Below the pieces are notes generated by a model, which was not told the origin of the DNA, made no database searches, and saw only the letters and a program-made list of their open reading frames with translations. Below, in pieces: positions 9,262 through 19,686 of a stretch of DNA of 64,000 bases (within the stretch, counting starts at the first letter, position 1; every line of letters starts with the position of its first letter). The stretch is from Streptomyces pseudovenezuelae. Lineage in GTDB: Bacteria > Actinomycetota > Actinomycetes > Streptomycetales > Streptomycetaceae. Both the position numbers and the translations under genes were made by a program. The DNA lies in NCBI RefSeq assembly GCF_001513955.1, contig NZ_KQ948146.1, forward strand, positions 408,476 to 472,475, in the 5' to 3' direction.

Positions 9262-9702
9262 TCAGCCGAGTTGCTCGGCCAGTCCGACGACGATGCCCTC
9301 GGGGCCACGGACGTAGCAGAGCCGGTAGATGTTCTCGTACTGCACGATCTCGCCCACGAGTTCGGCGCCGTGGGCGCGCAGGCGGGCGACGACGCCGTCG
9401 ATGTCGTCGACGGCGAACATGATGCGCCGTATGCCCAGCGTGTTCGTCGGCGCGTCCTGCGGCGCCCCGCCGACCGCCTTCGGCGTGTGGAACTTCGCCA
9501 GCTCGACGCGGCCGTGGCCGTCCGGGGTGCGCAGCATGGCGACGTCCTGCCGGACGTCGTCGAGGGCGATGATCCGCTCCACCCACCGTCCCTCGACCGG
9601 CGACCGGCCCTCCAGTTCCATGCCGAGTTCGACGAAGAACGCGACGACGGCGTCGAGGTCGTCGACGACGATGAGGACGTTGTCCATCCGCTGGATCGTC
9701 AT
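9262..9702 (-). CDS. VOC-superfamily (glyoxalase/bleomycin resistance-like) protein
   Basis: This 146-aa protein has the vicinal-oxygen-chelate fold pattern, with two beta-alpha-beta-beta-beta modules. It starts with MDNVLIVVDDLDAVVAFFVELGME, carries RVELAKFHTP in the middle, and ends in a second module with RIMFAVDDIDGVVARLRAHG and YVRGPEGIVVGLAEQL. The pattern matches lactoylglutathione lyase-like or dioxygenase-like proteins, where His/Glu residues bind a metal. The reaction is unknown. AAGGAG lies before the ATG. It is 28 bp downstream of the amidohydrolase on the same strand and probably co-transcribed, and a strong hairpin follows it. Confidence 0.85.
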   Translation of the reverse strand: MTIQRMDNVLIVVDDLDAVVAFFVELGMELEGRSPVEGRWVERIIALDDVRQDVAMLRTPDGHGRVELAKFHTPKAVGGAPQDAPTNTLGIRRIMFAVDDIDGVVARLRAHGAELVGEIVQYENIYRLCYVRGPEGIVVGLAEQLG

Positions 9703-9730
9703 ACGGGATCTCCTTGGGTCCGTGACGGTG

Positions 9731-10630
9731 TCACACGCCGAACAGACGCTGCGCGTTGTCGTGGCACACGGCCCGCAGCCACTCCGGTCCGAGGTCCAGG
9801 CGTTCCAGTGCGTGGAGCTGGTGCAGGTAGGGGTAGGGGATGCTGGGGAAGTCGGAGCCGAGCAGGACGCGGTCGCCGAGTGCGGCGAGCCGGGGCAGGG
9901 CCCGGCGCGGGAACGGCATGAAGTCCTCGGTGAAGTCGGTGAACGCCATCGTCGTGTCCAGCCGCACCTCGTCGTACCGCTCGGCGAGGTCGAGGAACTC
10001 CTCGTACTCGGGCATGCCCATGTGCGCGACGATCAGCCGCAGCTTCGGGTTGCGCGCCAGCACCCGCGCGATGGGCTCGGGCCCGGTGTGCTTGCCGGGC
10101 GCGGGCCCGGAGCCGCAGTGGATCACCACGGGGACGCCCGCCTCGGCCAGCAGTCCCCAGGCCCCCCGCAGGAGGTCGTCGGCCGGGTCGTAACCGCCCA
10201 CCTGGACGTGTGCCTTGAAGACCCGCGCCCCCGCTTCGACGGCCTCGCGGACGTAGCTCTCGACGTCGGGCTCGGGATGGAAAGTGGCGGTGTGCAGACA
10301 GTCGGGGGTGCGGCGGGCGAAGTCGACCGCCCACTCGTTGAGCCACCGTGCCATACCGGGCTTGTGCGGGTAGAGCATCGCGGTGAAGGCCTTGACCCCG
10401 AACCCCCGCAGCAGGGCCGTTCTCTCCGCCTCCGCCTTCCGGTAGGTGATCGGCCATCCCAGCCCGCCGATCAGCGGCCCGTTGGTGTCGAAGTACTCCC
10501 AGACCTTGTGCAGGACCCGCTCGGGCATGAAGTGGGTGTGCACGTCGATCAGGCCCTGCAGACCCAGCCGGCCCCAGAAACGGCGGACCTCGCCGGCCTC
10601 GTCGTGCGTCGCCTCGTCGCGATCGTTCAT
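9731..10630 (-). CDS. Amidohydrolase-2 family TIM-barrel metal hydrolase
   Basis: This 299-aa protein belongs to the amidohydrolase-related family (COG2159-like). Visible metal ligands are DVHTHFMPE (HxH near residue 25), VVIHCGSGP (His near 170), LIVAHMGMPEYEEF (His near 200) and LLGSDFPSIPYP (Asp near 255). Members hydrolyse or decarboxylate aromatic or cyclic acids. The substrate is not evident. I chose the ATG at 10628-10630 because the open frame further upstream is low-complexity and passes through nothing conserved. It precedes the VOC gene with a 28-bp gap, which suggests a two-gene operon. Confidence 0.8.
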   Translation of the reverse strand: MNDRDEATHDEAGEVRRFWGRLGLQGLIDVHTHFMPERVLHKVWEYFDTNGPLIGGLGWPITYRKAEAERTALLRGFGVKAFTAMLYPHKPGMARWLNEWAVDFARRTPDCLHTATFHPEPDVESYVREAVEAGARVFKAHVQVGGYDPADDLLRGAWGLLAEAGVPVVIHCGSGPAPGKHTGPEPIARVLARNPKLRLIVAHMGMPEYEEFLDLAERYDEVRLDTTMAFTDFTEDFMPFPRRALPRLAALGDRVLLGSDFPSIPYPYLHQLHALERLDLGPEWLRAVCHDNAQRLFGV

Positions 10631-10735
10631 GCCGCCCACGATCGTCCCCGGTGGGGGACGCGGCGACCCGTTCCGCGAGGGGCGCGGTGAGGAATCCGTC
10701 ACACCGGACCGCGTGCGGCGGGGCCCGGAAGGACT

Positions 10736-10773
10736 CCGGCCCGTTGCCGTGACGGGTCACGGCAACGGGCCGG
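10736..10773 (-). terminator. Long perfect hairpin after phosphoglucomutase
   Basis: An 18-bp perfect inverted repeat (10736-10753 with 10756-10773) is separated by only 2 nt. It sits 54 bp past the stop of the minus-strand pgm gene, the best position for its transcription terminator. It also shields the amidohydrolase-VOC pair from read-through. Confidence 0.75.
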
Positions 10774-10826
10774 GCGGGCAGACGTCGGGAAGAGGTACGG
10801 CGAGGACGTGGCCGATCCGCGCCGGG

Positions 10827-12467
<1,641 letters not shown>

Positions 12468-12627
12468 TTCCCGGCTCCTCCGCAAGGGTCGACCGTTGGG
12501 TACGGCCCTCATTCTCCCCTGTCGGGGCGGCGAGGACGCGCGTGGGGGCGCGGTTGCGTTCTCACGGGTGCCCGGAAAGGGGGACCCGGTCCGCGAACCC
12601 GCCGAGGAGGCGGGCGATGCGGGTTCA

Positions 12628-13152
12628 ATGGCCGTCATGATGCGTAGAGGCACGTCATCCACGGCCGCCGTCGCCACTGTCGCCGCTTGCCTGTTCGCGG
12701 TTCTCACGGCGTGTTCCTCCGAGTCCCCGGACGGATCCGCCGCCGGGGACAAGGGCCGGTCGAGCGGGTCCGCGCCGGCGTCCGATCCCACACCCACGCG
12801 GTCGTCCACGCCCTCTCCCTCACCCTCGCCGACCGGGCCGTGCGCCGACGGGACCTGCGAGATCGAGGTCGCCGTGGGAGACATCGTGACCGTGCCGACG
12901 GCGTACGGCCTCGGACCGATCAAGGTGACGGCGATCGCCGGCGGCAGGGTCGACATGGCCGCCGGACTGACCGGGTCGGGCTACAGCGTCTCGGGCTGCT
13001 CCGGTGGCGGCGGAGTGTCGTCGGAGGGCGGCGGCGGTGTCGGACTGAGCTGCGAGGAGGGCCCCGCCGCGACCGTCAACGACGCCATGAGCCTGAAGGT
13101 GGTCGACGTCCGCGGCTCGGTCGCGGTCCTGCGCATCGCACCCGCCGGATGA
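12628..13152 (+). CDS. Small secreted lipoprotein of unknown function
   Basis: This 174-aa protein has a lipoprotein signal peptide ending in AVLTAC, with the lipidated Cys near residue 28. A Ser/Pro/Thr linker (residues about 30-70) and a small globular domain follow, containing paired cysteines ([26 protein letters not shown]). I do not recognise the family. The start could be the ATG at 12628 or the tandem ATG at 12637, and neither has a clear ribosome site (a GAGGAGG lies 18 nt before 12628). It is divergent from pgm and convergent with the next gene. Confidence 0.72.
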   Translation: MAVMMRRGTSSTAAVATVAACLFAVLTACSSESPDGSAAGDKGRSSGSAPASDPTPTRSSTPSPSPSPTGPCADGTCEIEVAVGDIVTVPTAYGLGPIKVTAIAGGRVDMAAGLTGSGYSVSGCSGGGGVSSEGGGGVGLSCEEGPAATVNDAMSLKVVDVRGSVAVLRIAPAG

Positions 13153-13230
13153 CGTACGGCCCGGGGCGTGACCGCCTCCTTCACCGGCGCCGGGGGCCCT
13201 CGTGCCGCCCGGTGCGGGGTGTCGATCCGG

Positions 13231-13731
13231 TCAGGCGTGCCGTGGCCCCCGCCAGGCCTGCTGGTGCGGCTGGGGACCGCAGGCTCCGGTCAGGGCGATG
13301 CGCGCGGTGATGCGCTTGCCGACGGCCAGCGGCCGGATGTCGAGGTCCTGGGTGACGGCCCGGACGATCTCCAGACCGTGCCCGCCGACCCGGTCGGGGT
13401 CGGCGGGCAGCACCGACGGCAGGGTGGGGTTGCTGTCCCCGACGACGATCTCCACCCGGGAGCCGGTGCTGCGCAGTTCCATGACGACGGGTCCGGGGGC
13501 GTACTTGAGGGCGTTGGTGACCAGCTCGGTGACGACCAGCTGGGTCGTCCCCACGGTGGACGCGGAGACGTCCCGGCCGTGCTCGTCATGGAGCCCGGCG
13601 AGGAAGTCGGCCGCGTGGTGCCGGGCCCGGGCGATGCATCCGTCGTCGCCGGCCAAGGCGAAGCCGACCTGTGTCAGGGGGCCGGAGCCCTCGGTACAGT
13701 CCCCGTCCTCGGCTCGTGAACCATTCGGCAT
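13231..13731 (-). CDS. HATPase anti-sigma regulatory kinase
   Basis: This 166-aa protein has a GHKL ATPase fold like SpoIIAB/RsbW. The N-box TQLVVTELVTNALKYAP lies near residue 80 and the G-box region GGHGLEIVRAVTQDLDIRP near 130. Such kinases bind a sigma factor or phosphorylate a STAS antagonist. The ATG at 13729-13731 has GGAAGGAAAAGG upstream. A longer frame to 13914 exists but overlaps the divergent STAS start. The divergent STAS gene and the SpoIIE phosphatase beyond it suggest a complete partner switch. No sigma factor is adjacent, so the target is unknown. Confidence 0.87.
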   Translation of the reverse strand: MPNGSRAEDGDCTEGSGPLTQVGFALAGDDGCIARARHHAADFLAGLHDEHGRDVSASTVGTTQLVVTELVTNALKYAPGPVVMELRSTGSRVEIVVGDSNPTLPSVLPADPDRVGGHGLEIVRAVTQDLDIRPLAVGKRITARIALTGACGPQPHQQAWRGPRHA

Positions 13732-13895
13732 CGGCCTTTTCCTTCCCGTCTCCGCGCGCGAGTGCCCACCGGGTCGCATCGGCATGCCCGTCCGGGCGAT
13801 GTTCGGCACGGCAGCCGGGTGCGAAGGGCCGGGCCGGTGCGGCACAATCGTCCGCGAACGCTGCCCCCCGGCAGCCTGGGCCCAGGTGAGGAACG

Positions 13896-14270
13896 GTGAC
13901 CGACATATCACCAACAGACCGACCAGAGCGGCTGTTCATCGCGCACACGACTGCCGACGGCATCCGCGTGGTGACCCTGCGTGGAGACATCGACCACGAT
14001 GTCAAGGACGCGCTGACCACGGCGCTGCTCCCGCCGGACGGCGCTGACGACGGTCGCGCGCCCCGGGTGGTGGCGGACCTCAGCGGCGTGACCTTCCTGG
14101 ACTCCACCGGCATCAACGTCTTCGTCCACGTCCACCAGCAGGTCAGCGCGGCCCAGGGATGGCTGCGCCTGGCCGGGGCCCGGGAGTCGGTGACACGGGT
14201 CGTCGAGCTCGTCGGCCTGGACACCGTCATCGCCTGCCACCCCACGGTCGAGCAGGCCCTGAACCCCTGA
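13896..14270 (+). CDS. STAS-domain anti-sigma factor antagonist
   Basis: This 124-aa protein is a single STAS domain of the SpoIIAA/RsbV type. RVVTLRGDIDHD begins the beta-sheet, and VADLSGVTFLDSTGINVFV near residue 65 contains the conserved Ser that is phosphorylated by the partner kinase. The start is GTG with GAGG 4-7 nt upstream. It is divergent from the HATPase gene and convergent with the SpoIIE phosphatase gene. A kinase, antagonist and phosphatase within 2.4 kb are the three parts of a partner switch. A strong hairpin follows. Confidence 0.9.
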   Translation: MTDISPTDRPERLFIAHTTADGIRVVTLRGDIDHDVKDALTTALLPPDGADDGRAPRVVADLSGVTFLDSTGINVFVHVHQQVSAAQGWLRLAGARESVTRVVELVGLDTVIACHPTVEQALNP

Positions 14271-14323
14271 CGTCCGAGTCGGTGTGCCGGGCACCCCGGC
14301 GGGACACGAGGACCTCGGTCAGC

Positions 14324-14361
14324 GGTGGTTCTTCGCCGACCGGAGTCGGCGAAGAACCACC
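14324..14361. terminator. Bidirectional terminator hairpin
   Basis: A perfect 17-bp stem (14324-14340 with 14345-14361) has a 4-nt loop. It lies 54 bp after the STAS stop and 69 bp after the stop of the facing SpoIIE phosphatase gene, so it can serve both. Confidence 0.8.
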
Positions 14362-14429
14362 GGGAGGCTGTGTGCCCAACCTCTCCCCAACCGAGTCGCC
14401 CCCATCTCCCCGCTCACACTTGTCCCCGC

Positions 14430-15608
14430 TCACACTTGTTCGACCGGTCCGCTTCGATCGCCGTGCCAGTCCAGGACCAGCACCGTGGCGTCGTCCCGAA
14501 GACTGCCGTGACAGGCGTCGAGCACCGCGGCGGTCAGGGCCCTGACCGCGTCTCGCGGATGCAGCGCACCGGTGGCGTGAATCACCGAGGCCAGGTCGGC
14601 TGTCGCGGCACCGCGTTCCAGCATGCCGTCGGTGAGCAGGATCAGGCGGTCGCCGGGACGCAGTTGCAGGTGCTGGAGCCGGTACGACGAGGGTGCCACC
14701 ACACCGAACGGCAGGTTGACGTCGAGCTTGACCTCCTCGACGGCGCCGTCCCGCAGCCGCAGCGGCCAGGGGTGACCGGCGTTGACCAGTTCGCACAGTC
14801 CCGTCGCCAGGTCGACGCACAGCAACTGCCCGGTGGCCAGCCCGCGGCTGTGGCTCAGCAGGGCCCGGTGGGCGTGGTCGGCCTGCTTGAGGGCGTCGCA
14901 GCCGCTGCGGCGCGCCTGCCGCAGCGCACCGACCAGCAGCGTGGCCAGCAGAGCGGAGTTCGTGTCGTGCCCCATCGCGTCCGTGATGGACACGTGCAGG
15001 GTGTCGCGGCCGAGGGTGTAGTCGTAGGTGTCACCCCCGATGTCGTCGGCCGGCACCAGCCCGGCGGCCAGGGTGAACTGGGCCGCCTCGCAGCAGGGCG
15101 CCGAGGGGAGCAATTGGTGCTGGATCTCCGCGGCCAGGCTGATCTCAGTGGTGCGCCGGCCCAGGTGGTAGAGGTCGGTGAAACGCCCGTCCGTGACGAT
15201 GATGTAGGCCAGCGCGTGCGCCGCTTCGCTGACCTGCTCCAGCACGGTGTCGTCGGCGCTCTGCAGGGTCACCTCCAGGACGCCCAGGCAGTCGCCGCGG
15301 TTGCTGACCGGCGTGATGACGCGCCGTCCGCCCTGACCGTCCGGTTCGACGTGCTGGCGCTGGCTCTGCAGCACGCTGTCGTAGACGCTGCCCTTCAGCT
15401 CTATCGGCTCGGCACCGTCCGTGACGTCGGCGCCGGCCGCGGTGAGGCGTACCAGCCGCTGACCGATGAGGTCGACGAAGAGGAACGACACCCGTTCCGC
15501 ACCGAACCGCTTCTGCAGGTCGCGTGCCACCACGTCGACGGACTCACCGGGCGGGGCCGCTTCCGCGGCGGCCAACAACTCGCCCAGTTCCAGATCTGCA
15601 CCCTCCAC
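14430..15608 (-). CDS. GAF-SpoIIE (PP2C-type) serine phosphatase
   Basis: This 392-aa protein is expected to dephosphorylate a STAS antagonist, most likely the neighbouring one. Residues about 20-160 form a GAF-like sensor domain. The SpoIIE phosphatase domain follows, with ADDIGGDTYDYTL (metal Asp), HVSITDAMGHD (metal Asp) and RLILLTDGMLER (metal Asp). The GTG at 15606-15608 has GGGAGG 5 nt upstream. An in-frame ATG at 15647 has no such site. There is no kinase domain, unlike the larger phosphatase at 58353-60440. Confidence 0.88.
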   Translation of the reverse strand: MEGADLELGELLAAAEAAPPGESVDVVARDLQKRFGAERVSFLFVDLIGQRLVRLTAAGADVTDGAEPIELKGSVYDSVLQSQRQHVEPDGQGGRRVITPVSNRGDCLGVLEVTLQSADDTVLEQVSEAAHALAYIIVTDGRFTDLYHLGRRTTEISLAAEIQHQLLPSAPCCEAAQFTLAAGLVPADDIGGDTYDYTLGRDTLHVSITDAMGHDTNSALLATLLVGALRQARRSGCDALKQADHAHRALLSHSRGLATGQLLCVDLATGLCELVNAGHPWPLRLRDGAVEEVKLDVNLPFGVVAPSSYRLQHLQLRPGDRLILLTDGMLERGAATADLASVIHATGALHPRDAVRALTAAVLDACHGSLRDDATVLVLDWHGDRSGPVEQV

Positions 15609-15767
15609 AACAACCTCCCATCGGCTGACGCACCTTATTCCCCGCATCTCCGCGCGCTCACCTCATGCGGCCGTCCTGCCTGGTCACAGGCCCCCGGCCC
15701 CTCGCCCACGGCCCCGAATGCGGGCGGAACCTGTTGATCCACTTCCGGAGCGGGTACACGCGACGGC

Positions 15768-16529
15768 ATGGCGGAAGTGCTGCAGGCTGGACTGTGGGGG
15801 CTGGTGGCGGGCTCGGCGCTGCTGCTCGGGGCCGCGCTCGGCTACGGGCTACGGGTGCCGCAGAAGATCATCGCGAGTGTGATGGCCTTCGGTGCCGGAG
15901 TGCTGTTGTCCGCGGTCTCCTTCGAGCTGGTCGGGGAGGCGTACGACCAGGCGGGGCTCACTCCCGCGGTCGTCGGCACCCTCATCGGCGCCCTGGCCTA
16001 CACGGCCGGCAACATGTGGCTGGCCCGCCGGGGTGCCCGGCACCGCAAGCGTTCCGGGCACGCGCGGTCCGCGGCGCAGCCCTCGGAGGCCCAGCAGGGC
16101 GGCTCCGGGACGGCGCTCGCGCTCGGCGCGCTGCTCGACGGCGTACCGGAGTCCGCGGTGATCGGCGTCAGCCTGCTCGACGGCGGGGCGGTCAGCCTGG
16201 TGACCGTCGCGGCGGTGTTCATCAGCAATGTGCCGGAGGGGCTGTCCAGTTCGGCGGGGATGAAGAAGGCGGGACGCGGCAAGGGGTACGTCTTCACGGT
16301 CTGGGCCGCGATCGCGGCCGCGAGCACCGTGTCGGCCGTCCTCGGCTACACGGTGGTCGGCTCCTTCTCCCCCGCCGTGATCGCCGCGGTGACCGCCGTG
16401 GCGGCCGGTGCGATCCTCGCCATGATCGCCGACACGATGATCCCCGAGGCGTTCGACGACGCCCATCTGGCCATCGGGCTGATCACGGTGAGCGGCTTCC
16501 TGGTCTCCTTCGCCCTGTCTCACGCCTGA
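15768..16529 (+). CDS. ZIP-like metal transporter family membrane protein
   Basis: This 253-aa membrane protein has about eight hydrophobic segments and a His/Arg-rich loop (ARRGARHRKRSGHAR) near residue 90. The two ZIP core motifs are recognisable but altered: ALGALLDGVPESAVIG near residue 125, and FISNVPEGLSSSAGMKK near 155, where classical ZIP proteins have His-Asn before x-PEG. It may move divalent metal ions or have drifted to another ion. The start at 15768 has only a weak ribosome site (GGAG 17 nt upstream). Confidence 0.78.
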   Translation: MAEVLQAGLWGLVAGSALLLGAALGYGLRVPQKIIASVMAFGAGVLLSAVSFELVGEAYDQAGLTPAVVGTLIGALAYTAGNMWLARRGARHRKRSGHARSAAQPSEAQQGGSGTALALGALLDGVPESAVIGVSLLDGGAVSLVTVAAVFISNVPEGLSSSAGMKKAGRGKGYVFTVWAAIAAASTVSAVLGYTVVGSFSPAVIAAVTAVAAGAILAMIADTMIPEAFDDAHLAIGLITVSGFLVSFALSHA

Positions 16530-16582
16530 CCGGCGCCTGCCTGGCCGGCGCGGCCCCCGCGCTCGGCTCCTCGCCCTGCGCC

Positions 16583-17962
16583 TCAGGCCCAGGCAGTCAC
16601 CGGCACGAATGAGCTGTCCTGCCGGAACAGATCCGTCCCCGCCGTCCGCTCCACCCGCAGCTGGTAGTTGTAGTGGCGCAGGTAGTACCCGGGATAGTTG
16701 TACGACTCCCAGCGGATCGCGCCCGTGGACGAGCCGGTGCGGGCGATGAAGGTCGCGTCCTTGGCGAAGGTCGAGGTGCCGTCGTTGGCGTCGAAGCGGC
16801 CGCGGAAGTCCCAGTGGCGCAGGTAGTTTCCGGCGGAGTCGCGGAAGGAGAAGCCGTTGGCGTCGGCGAGGCCCGCGACGACCGTGAAGGTGGACGCGGA
16901 CTTCTCGGCGGCCGTGCTGGAGCCGGTCACCACCGGGAGGTTGAGCAGCGAGGACTGCGTCTGCCAGTACCGGGTGGAGTAGTTGGCCGACTGGAAGGAA
17001 CGCGTGACGTTCTTGGCGAGCGAAGGACCGCCGGACACCGTCTCCTTGATGACCGTGAAGTGGCGTGCGGTACCGGAGACCACCGGCAGCGCGCTCGGCG
17101 CCGACCAGGTGGCGAAGGTGTCGTAGCTGTCGCTGTAGTAGTAGGTGCCGTCGCCGTAGCCGTCGAAGAAGATCCGCCAGCCGCCGTTGTCGAGCTGGAT
17201 CACGGACGGGCCCTCGCGGTAGCTGCCCCAGCCGGCCCAGTTGCCGGTCCTGGAGATCGTGTAGGGACCCGTCAGGGACGACGCCGTCGCGTACTCGATG
17301 TACTTCGTCGTCTCGTTCTTCGTGAAGGCGTGGTAGGTCGAGCCGGTCCGCACGATGTACGTGTCGATGTGGTTCGCGCCGATCCCGGACAGGGCGACCG
17401 GTGAACTCCACGCCGTCAGGGCCGAGTTGGTCGCCTTCAGCCGGTACGGCGTGAAGATCCACTCGTCGCTGGTGACCGAGCAGGACACGATGACGTTGAC
17501 ACTGCCGTCGCTGTCGACGAACCACTCCGGCGCCCACGCGCGGGACAGGTTGGCGATCGGGACCGTGTAGTCGTAGAGGAAGCTCCAGTTGGCCCGGTCG
17601 GAGCTGCGTGCGAAGCCGATCGTGGTGCTGACGTCCTGCCAGGTGTGGGTGGTGTAGGTGAGGTAGTAGTAGCCGTCGGTGTGCTTGAAGACGCTCGCGT
17701 CGCGGATCCTGTTGCTGGGCGGCGTGTACGCGGAGGACTTCAGCAGCCGGAAGTCCGTGGCGTCGTCGGACTGGTAGACGTTCACGGTGCCGTCGTTGCT
17801 GTTGAGGAACGGCACGATCGTGTAGCGGGTGGCCGAGCCGCCGGGCGGGGCGGCGGCGAGGGCCACGCCGGGCAGTTCACCCAGCAGGACGGCGGAGGCG
17901 GGCAGGGCCGCCATCGCGCGCAGCAGGGTGCGGCGGGACGGTGTGGGGGGTCGTGTGGTCAC
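16583..17962 (-). CDS. Secreted GH43 glycoside hydrolase with AbfB (CBM42) domain
   Basis: This exported enzyme of 459 aa probably acts on arabinose-containing plant polysaccharides. A signal peptide with SRRTLLRAM suggests Tat export. The five-bladed propeller (residues about 45-320) keeps the GH43 landmarks RDASVFKHTDGYYYLTYT (general base Asp region), RAWAPEWFVD and SYREGPSVIQ (acid Glu). The C-terminal 140 residues form an AbfB arabinose-binding beta-trefoil with NYLRHWDFRGRFDAND. The GTG at 17960-17962 has AGGGAG upstream; the frame extends to 18028 without a good site. A palindrome lies 68 bp upstream of the start. The reaction is inferred from the family. Confidence 0.87.
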   Translation of the reverse strand: MTTRPPTPSRRTLLRAMAALPASAVLLGELPGVALAAAPPGGSATRYTIVPFLNSNDGTVNVYQSDDATDFRLLKSSAYTPPSNRIRDASVFKHTDGYYYLTYTTHTWQDVSTTIGFARSSDRANWSFLYDYTVPIANLSRAWAPEWFVDSDGSVNVIVSCSVTSDEWIFTPYRLKATNSALTAWSSPVALSGIGANHIDTYIVRTGSTYHAFTKNETTKYIEYATASSLTGPYTISRTGNWAGWGSYREGPSVIQLDNGGWRIFFDGYGDGTYYYSDSYDTFATWSAPSALPVVSGTARHFTVIKETVSGGPSLAKNVTRSFQSANYSTRYWQTQSSLLNLPVVTGSSTAAEKSASTFTVVAGLADANGFSFRDSAGNYLRHWDFRGRFDANDGTSTFAKDATFIARTGSSTGAIRWESYNYPGYYLRHYNYQLRVERTAGTDLFRQDSSFVPVTAWA

Positions 17963-18029
17963 GGCGGCTCTCCCTGGGGCAAGGACACAACGCGGCTCTC
18001 GACGTCCGAGTGAGCAGACGTCCGACATA

Positions 18030-18044
18030 CCGAACGAGGTTCGG
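18030..18044. promoter_or_regulatory. Perfect palindrome upstream of the GH43 gene
   Basis: CCGAAC-GAG-GTTCGG is a perfect 6-3-6 inverted repeat, 68 bp before the GH43 start codon. The 9-mer GACGTCCGA occurs twice close by (18001-18009 and 18018-18026). The placement suits repression of the GH43 gene in the absence of its sugar. The regulator is not in the neighbourhood. Confidence 0.55.
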
Positions 18045-18235
18045 AAAGTCGATCAGAAGGTAGAACCGTGACTTGGGCACGTCAATGCTTTGCGCATGAC
18101 CTGGTGAGGGCTGTGCGACGGCTGTGGCATCCCCCGCGGAACCGCCGCTTCCGCGCCGGCGCCGTTCCGGCGAAGCGCTTTCCGACGTTACCGTTCGGTA
18201 GGCAACGTCGTCCCGGCGTCCCGGAGGTGCCCCGC

Positions 18236-19660
18236 ATGACGTACGACCGCTCCGCAGGCCTGGTGGAGACCGCCCGCGCACTGGCCGACGGCACGATCAC
18301 CGCCCGGGCCCTCGTCGAACAGTCCCTCGCGCGGATCGAGGCGTCCCAGGGCTCCCTCAACGCCTTCCGCATCGTGCGGGCGCGGGCCGCCCTCGCCGAG
18401 GCGGCCGCCGCGGACGCCCAACTGGCCGCCGGCGTACGCACACCGCTGCTCGGGGTGCCCGTCGCCGTCAAGGACGACATGGACGTGGCCGGTGAACCCA
18501 CCGCGTTCGGCTGCCGGGGAGAGTTCCCGGCGGTCGCCAGGGACGGCGAGGCGGTACGGCGGCTGCGCGCGGCCGGGGCCGTGATCGTCGGCAAGACCAA
18601 CACCTGCGAGTTCGGGCAGTGGCCGTTCACCGAGGGGCCTGCCTTCGGCGCCACCCGCAACCCGTGGAACCCGGACCACACACCGGGCGGCTCGTCCGGA
18701 GGGTCCGCCGCGGCCGTCGCCGCCGGTCTCGTGCCCGCCGCGCTAGGCTCGGACGGCGCCGGTTCGGTACGGATCCCCGCCTCCTGGACCCACCTCGTCG
18801 GCATCAAGCCACAGCGCGGCCGCATCTCCACCTGGCCGCGCGGCGAGTCCTTCCAGGGCATCACCGTCAACGGCACGCTCGCCCGCACGGTCGCCGACGC
18901 GGCCCTCCTCCTCGACGCGGCAGCCGGGAACCACCCCCTGGACCCGCATCGGCCACCCGCCGTGGACGCCTCCGCGGCGGTCGGCCGCGATCCCGGCCGG
19001 CTGCGCGTCGCGCTCGCTCTGAAGCCGCCGTTCACCGCGTTGCCCGCCCGGCTCCAGCCGGAGGTACGGGCGCGTGTCGTCGAACTCGCCGAGCGGCTCA
19101 GCGCCTTGGGGCACACGGTCGAGGAGGCGGATCCGCCGTACGGGCAGATCGGGCTCACCTTCATTCCGCGCGCCACGGCCGGTATCGCCGAGCGGGTCCG
19201 CGAAGCGCCCTTCCCCGCTCTCCTCGACCGCCGCACCCGGGAGGCGGCCCGGCTCGGCGGACTGCTCGACGGGGTCCCGCTCAGGGCGGCGCGCCGCGCG
19301 GAGGCCGTCCTGCACCGCCGTATCGGCGGGTTCTTCACCGCGTACGACGTCGTCCTCGCCCCGACGACGGCCGCTCCCCCGCCGCGCATCGGGGCGATGC
19401 TGGAGCTGAGCGGGCCGGCGACCGACCGCGCGATGATCGCGGCCTGTCCGTACGCCTGGCCGTGGAACGTGCTGGGGTGGCCGGGGGTCAATGTGCCCGC
19501 CGGGTTCGTGGGCGAAGGGCTGCCCGTCGGGGCGCAGTTGCTCGGACCCGCGAACAGCGAACCGCTTCTCCTGTCGCTGGCCGCCCAGTTGGAGGCGGAG
19601 CTGCGCTGGCACGAGGCCTGGCCGCCCGGGCAGGCCGTCGTGGATTCCCCCGCCGCCTGA
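18236..19660 (+). CDS. Amidase (amidase signature family)
   Basis: This 474-aa enzyme hydrolyses amides using a Ser-cisSer-Lys triad. The catalytic Lys is in GVPVAVKDDMDVAG near residue 78. The Gly/Ser-rich signature TPGGSSGGSAAAVAAG near 150 gives the cis-Ser, and GSDGAGSVRIPAS near 175 gives the nucleophile. Length and order match GatA-like stand-alone amidases; the absence of gatB and gatC here argues against a tRNA role. The ATG at 18236 has GGAGG 7-8 nt upstream, and a frame extending to 18068 lacks family similarity. The substrate is unknown. Confidence 0.9.
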   Translation: MTYDRSAGLVETARALADGTITARALVEQSLARIEASQGSLNAFRIVRARAALAEAAAADAQLAAGVRTPLLGVPVAVKDDMDVAGEPTAFGCRGEFPAVARDGEAVRRLRAAGAVIVGKTNTCEFGQWPFTEGPAFGATRNPWNPDHTPGGSSGGSAAAVAAGLVPAALGSDGAGSVRIPASWTHLVGIKPQRGRISTWPRGESFQGITVNGTLARTVADAALLLDAAAGNHPLDPHRPPAVDASAAVGRDPGRLRVALALKPPFTALPARLQPEVRARVVELAERLSALGHTVEEADPPYGQIGLTFIPRATAGIAERVREAPFPALLDRRTREAARLGGLLDGVPLRAARRAEAVLHRRIGGFFTAYDVVLAPTTAAPPPRIGAMLELSGPATDRAMIAACPYAWPWNVLGWPGVNVPAGFVGEGLPVGAQLLGPANSEPLLLSLAAQLEAELRWHEAWPPGQAVVDSPAA

Positions 19661-19674
19661 CGGCGTTCCGCCCG

Positions 19675-19680
19675 TACCCT
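19675..19680 (+). promoter_or_regulatory. -10 box (TACCCT), probable leaderless start
   Basis: TACCCT ends 6 nt before the ATG at 19687, so transcription would begin at or beside the start codon. There is no ribosome site. Confidence 0.4.
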
Positions 19681-19686
19681 GTGACC

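Noticed and set aside
12468..12956. N-terminal extension of phosphoglucomutase
   Set aside because: The ATG at 12467 has a strong GGAGGAG and matches the family start; the extension overlaps the divergent lipoprotein.
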